From Nocardioides sp. QY071 (lineage in GTDB: Bacteria > Actinomycetota > Actinomycetes > Propionibacteriales > Nocardioidaceae), in NCBI RefSeq assembly GCF_029961765.1, contig NZ_CP124681.1, forward strand, positions 4,278,001 to 4,342,000: a stretch of 64,000 bases of DNA, written 5' to 3'. The notes beneath the pieces were generated by a model that ran no database searches, had not been told where the DNA came from, and saw nothing but the letters and a program-made list of their open reading frames with translations. Both the position numbers and the translations under genes were made by a program. Below, in pieces: positions 52,829-60,218 of this stretch (the first letter of the stretch is position 1; each line of letters opens with the position of its first letter).

Positions 52829-53851
52829 TCAGAACTCCTCGGACTCGATGAACGACTCGTCGTCGTCCTCGTCGTCCGAGTAGTTGGCCAGGGCGGCCGA
52901 CGGGTCGAAGCCCGGGGCGCTGTCCTTGAGGGACAGACCCATCTCGTGGAGCTTGGCCTTGACCTCGTCGATGGACTTCGCACCGAAGTTGCGGATGTCC
53001 AGCAGGTCCTGCTCCGAGCGGCTGATGAGCTCACCCACGGTGTGGATGCCCTCGCGCTTGAGGCAGTTGTAGGACCGCACGGTCAGCTGGAGGTCCTCGA
53101 CCGGGAGGGCGAGGTCCGCGGCGAGCTGCTCGTCGACGGGCGAGGGGCCGATGTCGATGCCCTCGGCCTCGACGTTGAGCTCGCGGGCCAGGCCGAAGAG
53201 CTCGACCAGCGTCTTGCCGGCCGACGCGATGGCGTCGCGGGGCAGGATCGACGGCTTGGTCTCGACGTCGATGACGAGCTTGTCGAAGTCGGTGCGCTGC
53301 TCGACACGGGTGGCCTCGACCTTGTAGGTCACCTTGAGGACCGGGCTGTAGATCGAGTCGACCGGGATCCGGCCGATCTCGTTGTCGGCGCCCTTGTTCT
53401 GGACGGCCGAGACGTAGCCGCGGCCGCGCTCCACGACGAGCTCGAGCTCGAGCTTGCCGTTGTCGGAGAGGGTGGCGATCTTCAGGTCGGGGTTGTGGAC
53501 CTCGACGCCGGCCGGCGGCGCGATGTCGGCACCCGTGACGTCACCGGCACCCGACTTGCGCAGGTACATGGTGACCGGCTCGTCGTGCTCGGAGGAGACG
53601 ACGAGGCCCTTGAGGTTGAGGATGATCTCGGTGACGTCTTCCTTGACGCCCTCGATGGTCGAGAACTCGTGGAGGACGCCGTCGATCTTGATGCTGGTGA
53701 CCGAGGCACCGGGGATCGAGGAGAGGAGGGTACGACGCAGCGAGTTGCCGAGCGTGTAGCCGAAGCCGGGCTCGAGGGGCTCGATGACGAAGCGCGACCG
53801 GAACTGGTCGACGGTCTCCTCCGACAGGGTGGGGCGCTGTGCGATGAGCAC
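52829..53851 (-). CDS. rpoA: RNA polymerase alpha subunit
   Basis: This 340-residue protein has the assembly domain at the N terminus (VIEPLEPGFGYTLGNSLRRT LL region split before SIPGASVTS) and the C-terminal promoter/activator-binding domain with LQLTVRSYNCLKREGIHTVG and NFGAKSIDEVKAKLHEMG. It dimerises to start core assembly. It is located between rpsD and rplQ, the standard bacterial order. Confidence 0.97.
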   Translation of the reverse strand: MLIAQRPTLSEETVDQFRSRFVIEPLEPGFGYTLGNSLRRTLLSSIPGASVTSIKIDGVLHEFSTIEGVKEDVTEIILNLKGLVVSSEHDEPVTMYLRKSGAGDVTGADIAPPAGVEVHNPDLKIATLSDNGKLELELVVERGRGYVSAVQNKGADNEIGRIPVDSIYSPVLKVTYKVEATRVEQRTDFDKLVIDVETKPSILPRDAIASAGKTLVELFGLARELNVEAEGIDIGPSPVDEQLAADLALPVEDLQLTVRSYNCLKREGIHTVGELISRSEQDLLDIRNFGAKSIDEVKAKLHEMGLSLKDSAPGFDPSAALANYSDDEDDDESFIESEEF

Positions 53852-53985
53852 TTGTTTCGTTCCTTTCCGGGCCGACCGCTATATGAGGACCCAGACGTGG
53901 TGCGGATGGAGAAGAGGGTCTGCGGTATGACGCGTGCCCGCCCCGGCTCCTCACGTGGTGAAGGTGGACCGGGACGGGCTCGCGA

Positions 53986-54594
53986 TCACTTCTTGGAGTA
54001 GTACTCCACGATGAGCTGCTCCTGGATCGGCATGTCGATCTGCTCGCGCACGGGGACCTGGTGGACCAGGACGCGCATGCGGTTCGGGAGCGCCTCGAGC
54101 CAGGCCGGCACGATCCGCTCGCCGTGGGTCTCGCGAGCCACGATGAACGGGGTCATCTCGAGCGACTTCTCGCGCACGTCGATGATGTCGTACTGGGTGA
54201 CCTGGAACGACGGGATGTCGACCTTCTTGCCGTTGACCAGGAAGTGACCGTGGGTCACCAGCTGGCGGGCGTGGCGGCGCGTGCGGGCGAAGCCGGCACG
54301 GTAGACCACGTTGTCGAGACGGCACTCGAGGAGCTGGAGCAGGTTGTCGCCGGTCTTGCCCTGGCGACGCGCAGCCTCCTCGTAGTAGCGGTGGAACTGC
54401 TTCTCCAGCACGCCGTAGGTGAAGCGGGCCTTCTGCTTCTCCTGCAGCTGGTTGCGGTACTCGCTCTCCTTGACCCGCGCGCGGCCGTGCTGGCCCGGGG
54501 GGTAGGGGCGCTTCTCGAAGGCAGCGTCGCCGCCGACGAGGTCGACGCCGAGACGGCGCGACTTCTTGGTCAGGGGTCCGGTGTAACGGGCCAT
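53986..54594 (-). CDS. rpsD: 30S ribosomal protein S4
   Basis: This 202-residue protein nucleates 16S rRNA assembly. The N-terminal KKSRRLGVDLVGG and QLQEKQKARFTYGVLEKQF and the S4 RNA-binding domain beginning NVVYRAGFARTRRHARQLVT are all present. The zinc-finger cysteines seen in some S4 proteins are absent, so this is the zinc-independent form. A palindromic repeat lies between rpsK and this gene. Confidence 0.97.
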   Translation of the reverse strand: MARYTGPLTKKSRRLGVDLVGGDAAFEKRPYPPGQHGRARVKESEYRNQLQEKQKARFTYGVLEKQFHRYYEEAARRQGKTGDNLLQLLECRLDNVVYRAGFARTRRHARQLVTHGHFLVNGKKVDIPSFQVTQYDIIDVREKSLEMTPFIVARETHGERIVPAWLEALPNRMRVLVHQVPVREQIDMPIQEQLIVEYYSKK

Positions 54595-54619
54595 TGAAGT
54601 TCTCCTTTAAGTCTTTTCC

Positions 54620-54657
54620 GGTGGTTGAGGAGGTCGCGCAGCGACCGTCTCGAAACC
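54620..54657. repeat. Palindromic repeat between rpsK and rpsD
   Basis: The element runs from ggtggttgagg to ctcgaaaccc with the core ggtcgcgcagcgacc (54632-54646). It occupies nearly all of the 64-bp intercistronic gap, ending at the rpsK stop. In the transcript it would fold as a hairpin just ahead of the rpsD ribosome binding site. Confidence 0.85.
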
Positions 54658-54658
54658 C

Positions 54659-55060
54659 TCAGACGCGACGGCGCTTCGGCGGGCGGCAGCCGTTGTGCGG
54701 GGCGGGGGTCACGTCCTGGATGGTGCCGACCTCGAGGCCGATCGCACCCAGCGAACGGATCGCCGTCTCGCGGCCCGAGCCCGGGCCCTTGACGAAGACG
54801 TCGATCTTCTTCATGCCGTGCTCCATCGCCCGACGGCCAGCGGCCTCGGCGGCCATCTGAGCGGCGTACGGGGTGGACTTGCGGGAGCCCTTGAAGCCGA
54901 CGGTGCCGGCAGAGGCCCACGAGATCACCGCACCGGTCGGGTCGGTGATCGTGACGATCGTGTTGTTGAACGTGCTCTTGATGTGGGCCTCGCCCTGAGC
55001 GACGTTCTTCTTCTCCTTGCGGCGCACCTTCTTGGCGCCCGCGCGAGCCTTGGGAGGCAT
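54659..55060 (-). CDS. rpsK: 30S ribosomal protein S11
   Basis: This 133-residue platform protein shows INSTFNNTIVTITDPTGAVI-type sequence as IKSTFNNTIVTITDPTGAVI, and the C-terminal RDVTPAPHNGCRPPKRRRV in the form QDVTPAPHNGCRPPKRRRV. It binds near the 3' end of 16S rRNA with S7 and S18. It sits between rpsM and rpsD in standard order. Confidence 0.97.
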   Translation of the reverse strand: MPPKARAGAKKVRRKEKKNVAQGEAHIKSTFNNTIVTITDPTGAVISWASAGTVGFKGSRKSTPYAAQMAAEAAGRRAMEHGMKKIDVFVKGPGSGRETAIRSLGAIGLEVGTIQDVTPAPHNGCRPPKRRRV

Positions 55061-55115
55061 GCGTTATCTCCTTGAGAAAGCTGGTCGTGAGGCAGTGTCG
55101 AGCCGGAGGCTCAGA

Positions 55116-55490
55116 TCACTTGGCCTTCTTCTTGCCGGCAACCGTGCGCTTCGGGCCCTTGCGGGTGCGAGCGTTGGTCTTGGTGCGCTGACCGCGGACC
55201 GGAAGGCCCATGCGGTGACGGCGACCCTGGTAGCTGCCGATCTCGATCTTGCGGCGGATGTCGGCCTGAACCTCGCGACGGAGGTCACCCTCGATCTTGA
55301 AGTTCGCCTCGATCTCGTCGCGGAGCTTGACCAGCTCCTCGTCACCCAGCTCGTGCACGCGGAGGTCCGGGCTGACGCCGGTGGCCTCCAGCAGCTGCTG
55401 GGCGCGGGTACGGCCGATGCCGTAGATGTAGGTGAGAGCGACCTCGATGCGCTTGTCGCGCGGCAGGTCCACTCCGACGAGGCGAGCCAT
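55116..55490 (-). CDS. rpsM: 30S ribosomal protein S13
   Basis: This 124-residue head protein begins MARLVGVDLPRDKRIEVALT and has TYIYGIGRTRAQQLLEATGV and the basic tail RTKTNARTRKGPKRTVAGKK. It bridges the subunits and contacts P-site tRNA. The start at 55490 follows GAAAGGAGC; an upstream extension to 55556 lies in the leader. Confidence 0.97.
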   Translation of the reverse strand: MARLVGVDLPRDKRIEVALTYIYGIGRTRAQQLLEATGVSPDLRVHELGDEELVKLRDEIEANFKIEGDLRREVQADIRRKIEIGSYQGRRHRMGLPVRGQRTKTNARTRKGPKRTVAGKKKAK

Positions 55491-55636
55491 GACGGCTCCT
55501 TTCGAACAGTTGCGGTGGTGTGGTCGTGATGCGTCCGGGCGGTTCGTTCGTTGCACCCAGCTCCGGCCATCCGCACCGGAGGTGGTTCGCCGTCGTGCGA
55601 CGGCTAAGCGATCACGTTGATGAGTTATTCAGTTGT

Positions 55637-55675
55637 GTCTCGAGACGGTCGCTGCGCGACCTCCTCGACAACCAG
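55637..55675. repeat. Inverted copy of the palindromic repeat between rpmJ and rpsM
   Basis: Running from gtgtctcgagacgg to ctcgacaacca, it carries the core ggtcgctgcgcgacc (55647-55661), the reverse complement of the rpsK-rpsD copy. It lies 6 bp past the rpmJ stop in a 191-bp gap; the rest of that gap holds only the rpsM leader. Confidence 0.85.
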
Positions 55676-55681
55676 CCGGGC

Positions 55682-55795
55682 TCAGCCCTGGCGCTGCTTG
55701 TGGCGCGGGTTCTCGCAGATCACCATGACGCGGCCGTGGCGACGGATCACCTTGCACTTGTCACAGATCGGCTTCACGCTCGGGTTGACCTTCAT
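55682..55795 (-). CDS. rpmJ: 50S ribosomal protein L36
   Basis: This 37-residue protein reads MKVNPSVKPICDKCKVIRRH and ends in the usual RHKQRQG. The zinc ligands C-x2-C, C and H are all present, so this is the zinc-binding form and not the cysteine-less paralogue. It lies between infA and rpsM, the standard order. An AAGGG ribosome binding site precedes it. Confidence 0.96.
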   Translation of the reverse strand: MKVNPSVKPICDKCKVIRRHGRVMVICENPRHKQRQG

Positions 55796-55837
55796 GTCAG
55801 CCCTTTCTTGCTAGTGGCGGAACAGGTGAGCGGTGGC

Positions 55838-56059
55838 TCACTTGTAGCGGTAGACGATCCGGCCGCGCGAGAGGTCGTACGGCGAGAGCTCCACCACCAC
55901 GCGGTCCTCGGGGAGGATCCGGATGTAGTGCTGGCGCATCTTGCCGCTGATGTGAGCCAGGACCTTGTGGCCGTTGCTCAGCTCGACGCGGAACATGGCG
56001 TTCGGAAGGGCCTCCACGACGGAGCCCTCCATCTCGATGACGCCTTCTTTCTTCGCCAT
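55838..56059 (-). CDS. infA: Translation initiation factor IF-1
   Basis: This 73-residue OB-fold protein begins MAKKEGVIEMEGSVVEALPN and ends SPYDLSRGRIVYRYK, full length. It assists initiation by occupying the ribosomal A site. It is the first gene of the infA-rplQ operon. A promoter candidate lies about 130 bp upstream, so unlike many genes here it has a long leader. Confidence 0.97.
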   Translation of the reverse strand: MAKKEGVIEMEGSVVEALPNAMFRVELSNGHKVLAHISGKMRQHYIRILPEDRVVVELSPYDLSRGRIVYRYK

Positions 56060-56186
56060 GTCTCACAATCTGCTCGGGGATGTTGTGTCTACCGGTGGTC
56101 CGGGAACCTCTCGTGCGCCCGCGGGCGACCGAGTGGACCTCGTGGGCCGTGCACCACACACAGAACCCACGTTGGACCGACACGCC

Positions 56187-56192
56187 AGTCTA
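56187..56192 (-). promoter_or_regulatory. Probable infA operon promoter, -10 TAGACT
   Basis: On the minus strand TAGACT lies about 128 nt before infA, and TTGGGA is 19 nt upstream as a weak -35. This would give a leader of about 120 nt. No other good promoter is seen in the 168-bp gap. Confidence 0.45.
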
Positions 56193-56227
56193 TGTGCTGG
56201 CGACAACGAACTCCCAATCGACGCGGC

Positions 56228-56803
56228 TCAGCCGGTCGGGACGGCGTAGGCGTCGGCGATCCGGGCGGCGGTGTCGACCAGTCGCGCCCGCTCGAGCGTG
56301 AGCCCGCCCCCGGTGGCGCCGGCCGAGACGACGACGTGCAGGCCCTCGTCCCCGGTGAGGGAGACCAGGTCGACCTGCACCTGGGTCCCGGGGTCCTCCG
56401 TGACGACCATCCGGGCGGGGGCGCCGCCGGGCAGCGTGGTCTCCTCGACCGTCGGCGCCGGGTCGCGGTCCGCGAACACCTGGTTGGCCGCGACGTCGAG
56501 GTCGCCGTCGGCCCCGGTCAGCGGCGCCCACTCCACCACGAGGAGGGTGTCGCCGAGGTCGGTGGCCGAGCACGACGTACCGCCGTCGTCGGTGGGGTCC
56601 GCCTCGACCTGCAGGGGTACGCCGAGCCACTCCCCCAGGTCGGCGTCGCTCACCCGCTCGCAGCCGAAGGCCGTGGCGGCCGGCGAGGGGGTCGGCGTCG
56701 GCGTGGCCGAGGGCCGCGACGACGGCTCGTCGTCGGCGGAGCAGCCGGCGACGCCGAGGACCGCGACCACGAGGGCGGCGGCGAATCGGGTCTCAGCGCG
56801 CAC
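56228..56803 (-). CDS. Lipoprotein with a Pro/Thr linker
   Basis: This 191-residue protein has a lipoprotein signal with lipobox VAGC (cysteine about residue 21), a Pro/Ser/Thr linker (residues 25-45) and a folded outer domain with two cysteines (FGCERVSD and GTSCSAT). The layout resembles DUF3558-like actinobacterial lipoproteins, but the match is uncertain. Its start overlaps the upstream gene by 11 bp, so it ends a four-gene unit. Confidence 0.8.
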   Translation of the reverse strand: MRAETRFAAALVVAVLGVAGCSADDEPSSRPSATPTPTPSPAATAFGCERVSDADLGEWLGVPLQVEADPTDDGGTSCSATDLGDTLLVVEWAPLTGADGDLDVAANQVFADRDPAPTVEETTLPGGAPARMVVTEDPGTQVQVDLVSLTGDEGLHVVVSAGATGGGLTLERARLVDTAARIADAYAVPTG

Positions 56804-57215
56804 GACCGGCCCCGTCGTCCCCGTCGTCCCCGTCGTCGGCGGCCAGCCGGGCCACCTCGGCGGCCAGGCCCCGGCCCTGCGCGGCCATCGCCGTGAACAG
56901 CAGCCGGGTCCCGCCGTCGTGGTCCGAAGGGCGGACCCACACGTCGGTCCAGGTCAGCCGGCCCTCGTGCACCCGGCGGTGCAGGGAGCGCAGCACAAGC
57001 GGCGCGTCCTCGGCACCGGCGATCGCCTCGAAGAGCGCGACGGTCGTCGGGTCGATGCCCTCGGCGAGGCGGCGCTCCTCACCCTCGGCGGCGAGGTCGT
57101 CGACGACGTCGAGGACCTCGGCGAGGCGCCGGTCGACGTCGACGGACGCGAGGTCGAGCAGGCTCGCGCCGCGCTCGTCGGGCGGCGGCGCAGAGGCGTC
57201 GTAGTGCCCGGTCAT
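56793..57215 (-). CDS. Hypothetical cytoplasmic protein, ESX-like cassette
   Basis: This 140-residue protein is acidic and helical, with no signal peptide; a C-terminal stretch DDGDDGDDGAGRAR is low-complexity. It overlaps the upstream gene by 4 bp (ATGA) and the lipoprotein by 11 bp. The mixed fold includes RLTWTDVWVRPSDHDGGTRL. I do not recognise it; position suggests a chaperone or immunity-like partner of the large protein upstream, which is speculative. Confidence 0.72.
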   Translation of the reverse strand: MTGHYDASAPPPDERGASLLDLASVDVDRRLAEVLDVVDDLAAEGEERRLAEGIDPTTVALFEAIAGAEDAPLVLRSLHRRVHEGRLTWTDVWVRPSDHDGGTRLLFTAMAAQGRGLAAEVARLAADDGDDGDDGAGRAR

Positions 57216-58285
57216 CGGCTCGGCAGGGGGTCGTCGTTGGTGGTCGTGGTGATCATCCAGCCCGGGGCGCCGTTCTCGGGGGTCCAGCCGGGTGGCCGCC
57301 CCTGCCCCGGGCCGTTGTTGGTCGGGTCGCAGTCCGGGTCGTAGTAGGGCTCGGTGTAGTCGGAGTCCTCGACCAGGTCTCCGGACGCGGAGTCGAGGTT
57401 CTCCTCGGCCGCGCCGCCGTCCTTGCCGAAGTCGGGAAGGATGTCCTCGATCTTCTCCCGGATCTTCGCCGGGTCGATGTCGGGGGCCTCGCCCAGCGGC
57501 GTGCCGAGGTCGACCGACGGGAGGGCCTGGACGAAGTCGAGGATCTCCTTGAACGCCTTGATCCGCTCGCCCTGGGTGCGGCACCACTCCTCGACGGCGT
57601 CCTTGAGGTCGAAGCAGGCGTTGATCGTGTTGATGACGTACTCCACGTCGTCGATGACCTCGGTGATCGCGCCCAGCCCCTTGTCGATGAGGTCCTGGGC
57701 CAGCGACAGGGCGCCCCACCAGCCGCGACCCCAGCGCGCCAGCTTGGTGGAGAGCCGGAGCAGCCGCTCGCCGAGCTCGACCAGCGCCTTCTCGACCCGG
57801 ATCGCGATCTTCTCGGAGATCCGGGCGACGTAGTCGAAGACGACCGAGCCCTTGGACACCACCCCGCCCATGCCCCGCACCGCGAGGTCGTACAGGCCGA
57901 GCTGCGCGCCCATCGTGACGCCGACCTCACCACCGATCGTGAGCGCCTGGTTGAGGCCGATCACGCCGAAGTTGTGGCCCCAGGTCTTCATCGCCGTGCC
58001 GAAGGTCTGGCAGGCCTCGGCGTTCTGCTTGATCCGCAGGTAGTCCCCGGAGAGGGGGTAGACGACGTACTGGTCGAGGCTCGTGGTCGGCAGGGACGGG
58101 ATCGGCCGGCCCAGGCCGACGCTGTCAGCCACACCGTTGACCCAGTCGATCGCCGAGTTGCACGCGTCGCGCACGGTGTCGAACGTCTCCGAGGCGGTGA
58201 TGAACGCCGGGTCGTGGCCCTTGCCGCGGCTCTGCTCCGCCGGCGCGTCGAGCGGGAGCTCCTCCTCGATCGTCTTCCAGGTCAT
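57212..58285 (-). CDS. Large helical protein of a WXG100-like cassette
   Basis: This 357-residue protein has no signal peptide or clear membrane anchor. The N-terminal half (DTVRDACNSAIDWVNGVADS, KTWGHNFGVIGLNQALTIGG) is helical and resembles the pore-forming or PPE/LXG-type organisation of type VII substrates, with a central amphipathic region. The C terminus is acidic and ends NGAPGWMITTTTNDDPLPSR. It overlaps both neighbours by 4 bp. No catalytic motif is visible. Confidence 0.7.
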   Translation of the reverse strand: MTWKTIEEELPLDAPAEQSRGKGHDPAFITASETFDTVRDACNSAIDWVNGVADSVGLGRPIPSLPTTSLDQYVVYPLSGDYLRIKQNAEACQTFGTAMKTWGHNFGVIGLNQALTIGGEVGVTMGAQLGLYDLAVRGMGGVVSKGSVVFDYVARISEKIAIRVEKALVELGERLLRLSTKLARWGRGWWGALSLAQDLIDKGLGAITEVIDDVEYVINTINACFDLKDAVEEWCRTQGERIKAFKEILDFVQALPSVDLGTPLGEAPDIDPAKIREKIEDILPDFGKDGGAAEENLDSASGDLVEDSDYTEPYYDPDCDPTNNGPGQGRPPGWTPENGAPGWMITTTTNDDPLPSR

Positions 58286-58656
58286 TTCGAGTCCACCAGG
58301 TCGAGGTAGGCCTGCAGGAACGCGTGCAGCTGCTGGCCGTCGGCCGTCTCGTAGTCCTTGGCCGACAGGGCGACCGCCGCCGTCAGGCTCTTCCACCGCT
58401 CCTGGAAGCCGGTCTTCACGTCGTCGATGACGCCGCTGCACTCCTTGAGCGCGTCGGAGATCGGCTTGAGCACGCTGACGCCGGTCAGCGGGATCTCGTA
58501 CTCGAACGCCGTCGAGTTGAACACCTCGTCGGTCGCGTACGTCGCGACGTCCTCGATCTGACCGCCGACCGTGTCCATGTCGGTCAGCAGGCGCTGCATG
58601 AGCTCCCACTTGATCCACATGACGCCGATCTCCGCGGGTGTCTTCCCGCCCCCCAT
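58282..58656 (-). CDS. WXG100-like helical protein
   Basis: This 124-residue helical protein has the size and helix content of ESAT-6/WXG100 partners. It contains ELMQRLLTDMDTVGGQIEDV in the first helix and a W near ERWKSLTAAVALSAKDYETA in the second, with the turn between unclear. Start 58656 (MGGGKTPAEI) follows GGAGCGG. It heads the four-gene unit; in type VII systems such a gene usually precedes the effector. Confidence 0.68.
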   Translation of the reverse strand: MGGGKTPAEIGVMWIKWELMQRLLTDMDTVGGQIEDVATYATDEVFNSTAFEYEIPLTGVSVLKPISDALKECSGVIDDVKTGFQERWKSLTAAVALSAKDYETADGQQLHAFLQAYLDLVDSK

Positions 58657-58715
58657 GTTCCGCTCCTGCCCGAGTCGATGTCGTCCGAGGACCAGCGTGA
58701 CCGCGAGAGCCCGGT

Positions 58716-59774
58716 TCAAACCCCGGCAGTGGCCCCCAGGAGCTCGAGGGTACGCACCCGGGCCGGCGAGGTCCGCGGGTCGGTGCCGCGGTGGGCGCCG
58801 GCGACCGGGTTCACCATCACCTCGTCGACGCCGTACGACGCCGCGAGGTCGGCCAGCTCTTTCCGGGCACCTGCGGCGTCGCCGATCACCCAGCGCTGCC
58901 GCATGGCGTCGACCAGGCCCTCGTGGGCCTCGGGCAGTCCTGCCTCGACGATGGTCTCGGCGTCCTCGACGGTGCGCTGGGCGACCAGCGGCTGGCCGGT
59001 GCGCAGGGCGAGCATCTGCAGCAGCTGGGGCAGCGCCAGCCGCTGCGCGTCCTCGGCGGTGTCGGCGACCGACGCGTTGACGGTGAGGAAGGTGCGCGGC
59101 TCCGCCAGCTCCGGCGACGGCTGGAAGCTCGAGCGGTAGAGCTCGAGCGCCTCCGCGGTGCCGGAACCGGAGAAGTGGTGCGCGAACACGTACGGCATGC
59201 CCTTGGCGGCAGCCAGGCGCGCGGAGTAGTCGGAGGAGCCGAGCAGCCAGATCTGCGGCACCGACTGCGCCGCCGGCGTCGCCCTGAGGACGTGCTGTGA
59301 GCCGCGCAGGGCCAGCCCGACCCCGGCCGGCTCCATCATGGCGAGCACGTTGTCGACGTACTCCGGGAAGCGGGTGACCGCCTCGTCGCTGACCCCGCCC
59401 GCGCCGTGGCGCAGCGCCCAGCTGGTGACCGGGTCGGTGCCGGGCGCGCGGCCGATGCCCAGGTCGATCCGGCCCGGGAAGGCCGCCTCGAGCAGCGCGA
59501 ACTGCTCGGCGACCACCAGCGGTGCGTGGTTGGGCAGCATCACGCCGCCCGAGCCGACGCGGATCCGCTCGGTCGCCGACGCGACCAGGCCGATGACCAC
59601 CGGCGGGTTGGTCGCCGCGACGGCCGGCATGTTGTGGTGCTCGGCGAGCCAGAAGCGGCGGTAGCCGAGCCCGTCGGCCGCACGCGCCAGGTCCAGGGTC
59701 GCCGCGAGGGCGTCACCGGTGGACTGGTCGCTGCGGACGGGGACGAGGTCGAGGACGGAGAGCGCGAGAGACAT
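58716..59774 (-). CDS. LLM class flavin-dependent oxidoreductase
   Basis: This 352-residue luciferase-like monooxygenase begins MSLALSVLDLVPVRSDQSTG and shows RRFWLAEHHNMPAVAATNPP, RIRVGSGGVMLPNHAPLVVA and QFALLEAAFPGRIDLGIGRA, the usual (beta-alpha)8 FMN/F420-binding signatures. Start 59774 is followed directly by the first strand; the frame stays open upstream through repeat DNA. The substrate is not determined. Confidence 0.9.
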   Translation of the reverse strand: MSLALSVLDLVPVRSDQSTGDALAATLDLARAADGLGYRRFWLAEHHNMPAVAATNPPVVIGLVASATERIRVGSGGVMLPNHAPLVVAEQFALLEAAFPGRIDLGIGRAPGTDPVTSWALRHGAGGVSDEAVTRFPEYVDNVLAMMEPAGVGLALRGSQHVLRATPAAQSVPQIWLLGSSDYSARLAAAKGMPYVFAHHFSGSGTAEALELYRSSFQPSPELAEPRTFLTVNASVADTAEDAQRLALPQLLQMLALRTGQPLVAQRTVEDAETIVEAGLPEAHEGLVDAMRQRWVIGDAAGARKELADLAASYGVDEVMVNPVAGAHRGTDPRTSPARVRTLELLGATAGV

Positions 59775-59869
59775 CACCCCTGACAAGGCTTTTCGGCCCT
59801 CGGTCATTCCCGATTGTGGGTCGGGATGGGCGCGGGGTGGGCGCGGGGTTGATGCGTCTCGTGACCGAC

Positions 59870-60181
59870 TCACGGTGTTTGTTTTGGCGCTCGCTGCGCT
59901 CGCGCATGTCGCGCGCCCTTTTGCGCGTGATCTTCCCTCGCTGCGCTCGCTTCCTCGCTGGCGCTCGGTCGCTCGCTCCACTCAGTCCAGATCACGCGGG
60001 GCGCCCGACGAGATTCAGCCGAACGACGTCCGTGCGCGCAAGACATTCAGCCGAACCCGTCGCGCGCGCCGCGTTGCCTGGACGGAGCGGAGCGAGCGCA
60101 AGCGAGCGCAGCGGAGGAAGGCAACGCGTCAAAGCGCGCGCGACATGCGCGAGCGAAGCGAGCGCCAAACCAACACCGTGA
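59870..60181. repeat. About 312-bp imperfect palindrome with AGCG/CGCT repeats
   Basis: The outer 46-47 nt arms (from 59870 and ending 60181) share tcacggtgtt, ggcgctcgct, gctcgcgcatgtcgcgcg and are about 90% complementary. Complementarity continues inward in weaker runs such as ctcgctgcgctcgctt. The centre holds two direct copies of attcagccgaac (60013-60024 and 60045-60056). It lies in the 444-bp gap between LLM and FHA/ABC genes, and I see no gene in that gap. Confidence 0.8.
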
Positions 60182-60218
60182 TCCGCTCGCGCAGCGCACC
60201 AGCCCTGAGCGGTCTCCC

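Noticed and set aside
52514..54001. Plus-strand frame of 495 codons across rplQ, rpoA and the gap
   Set aside because: It is antisense to highly conserved ribosomal and RNA polymerase genes and is a shadow frame.
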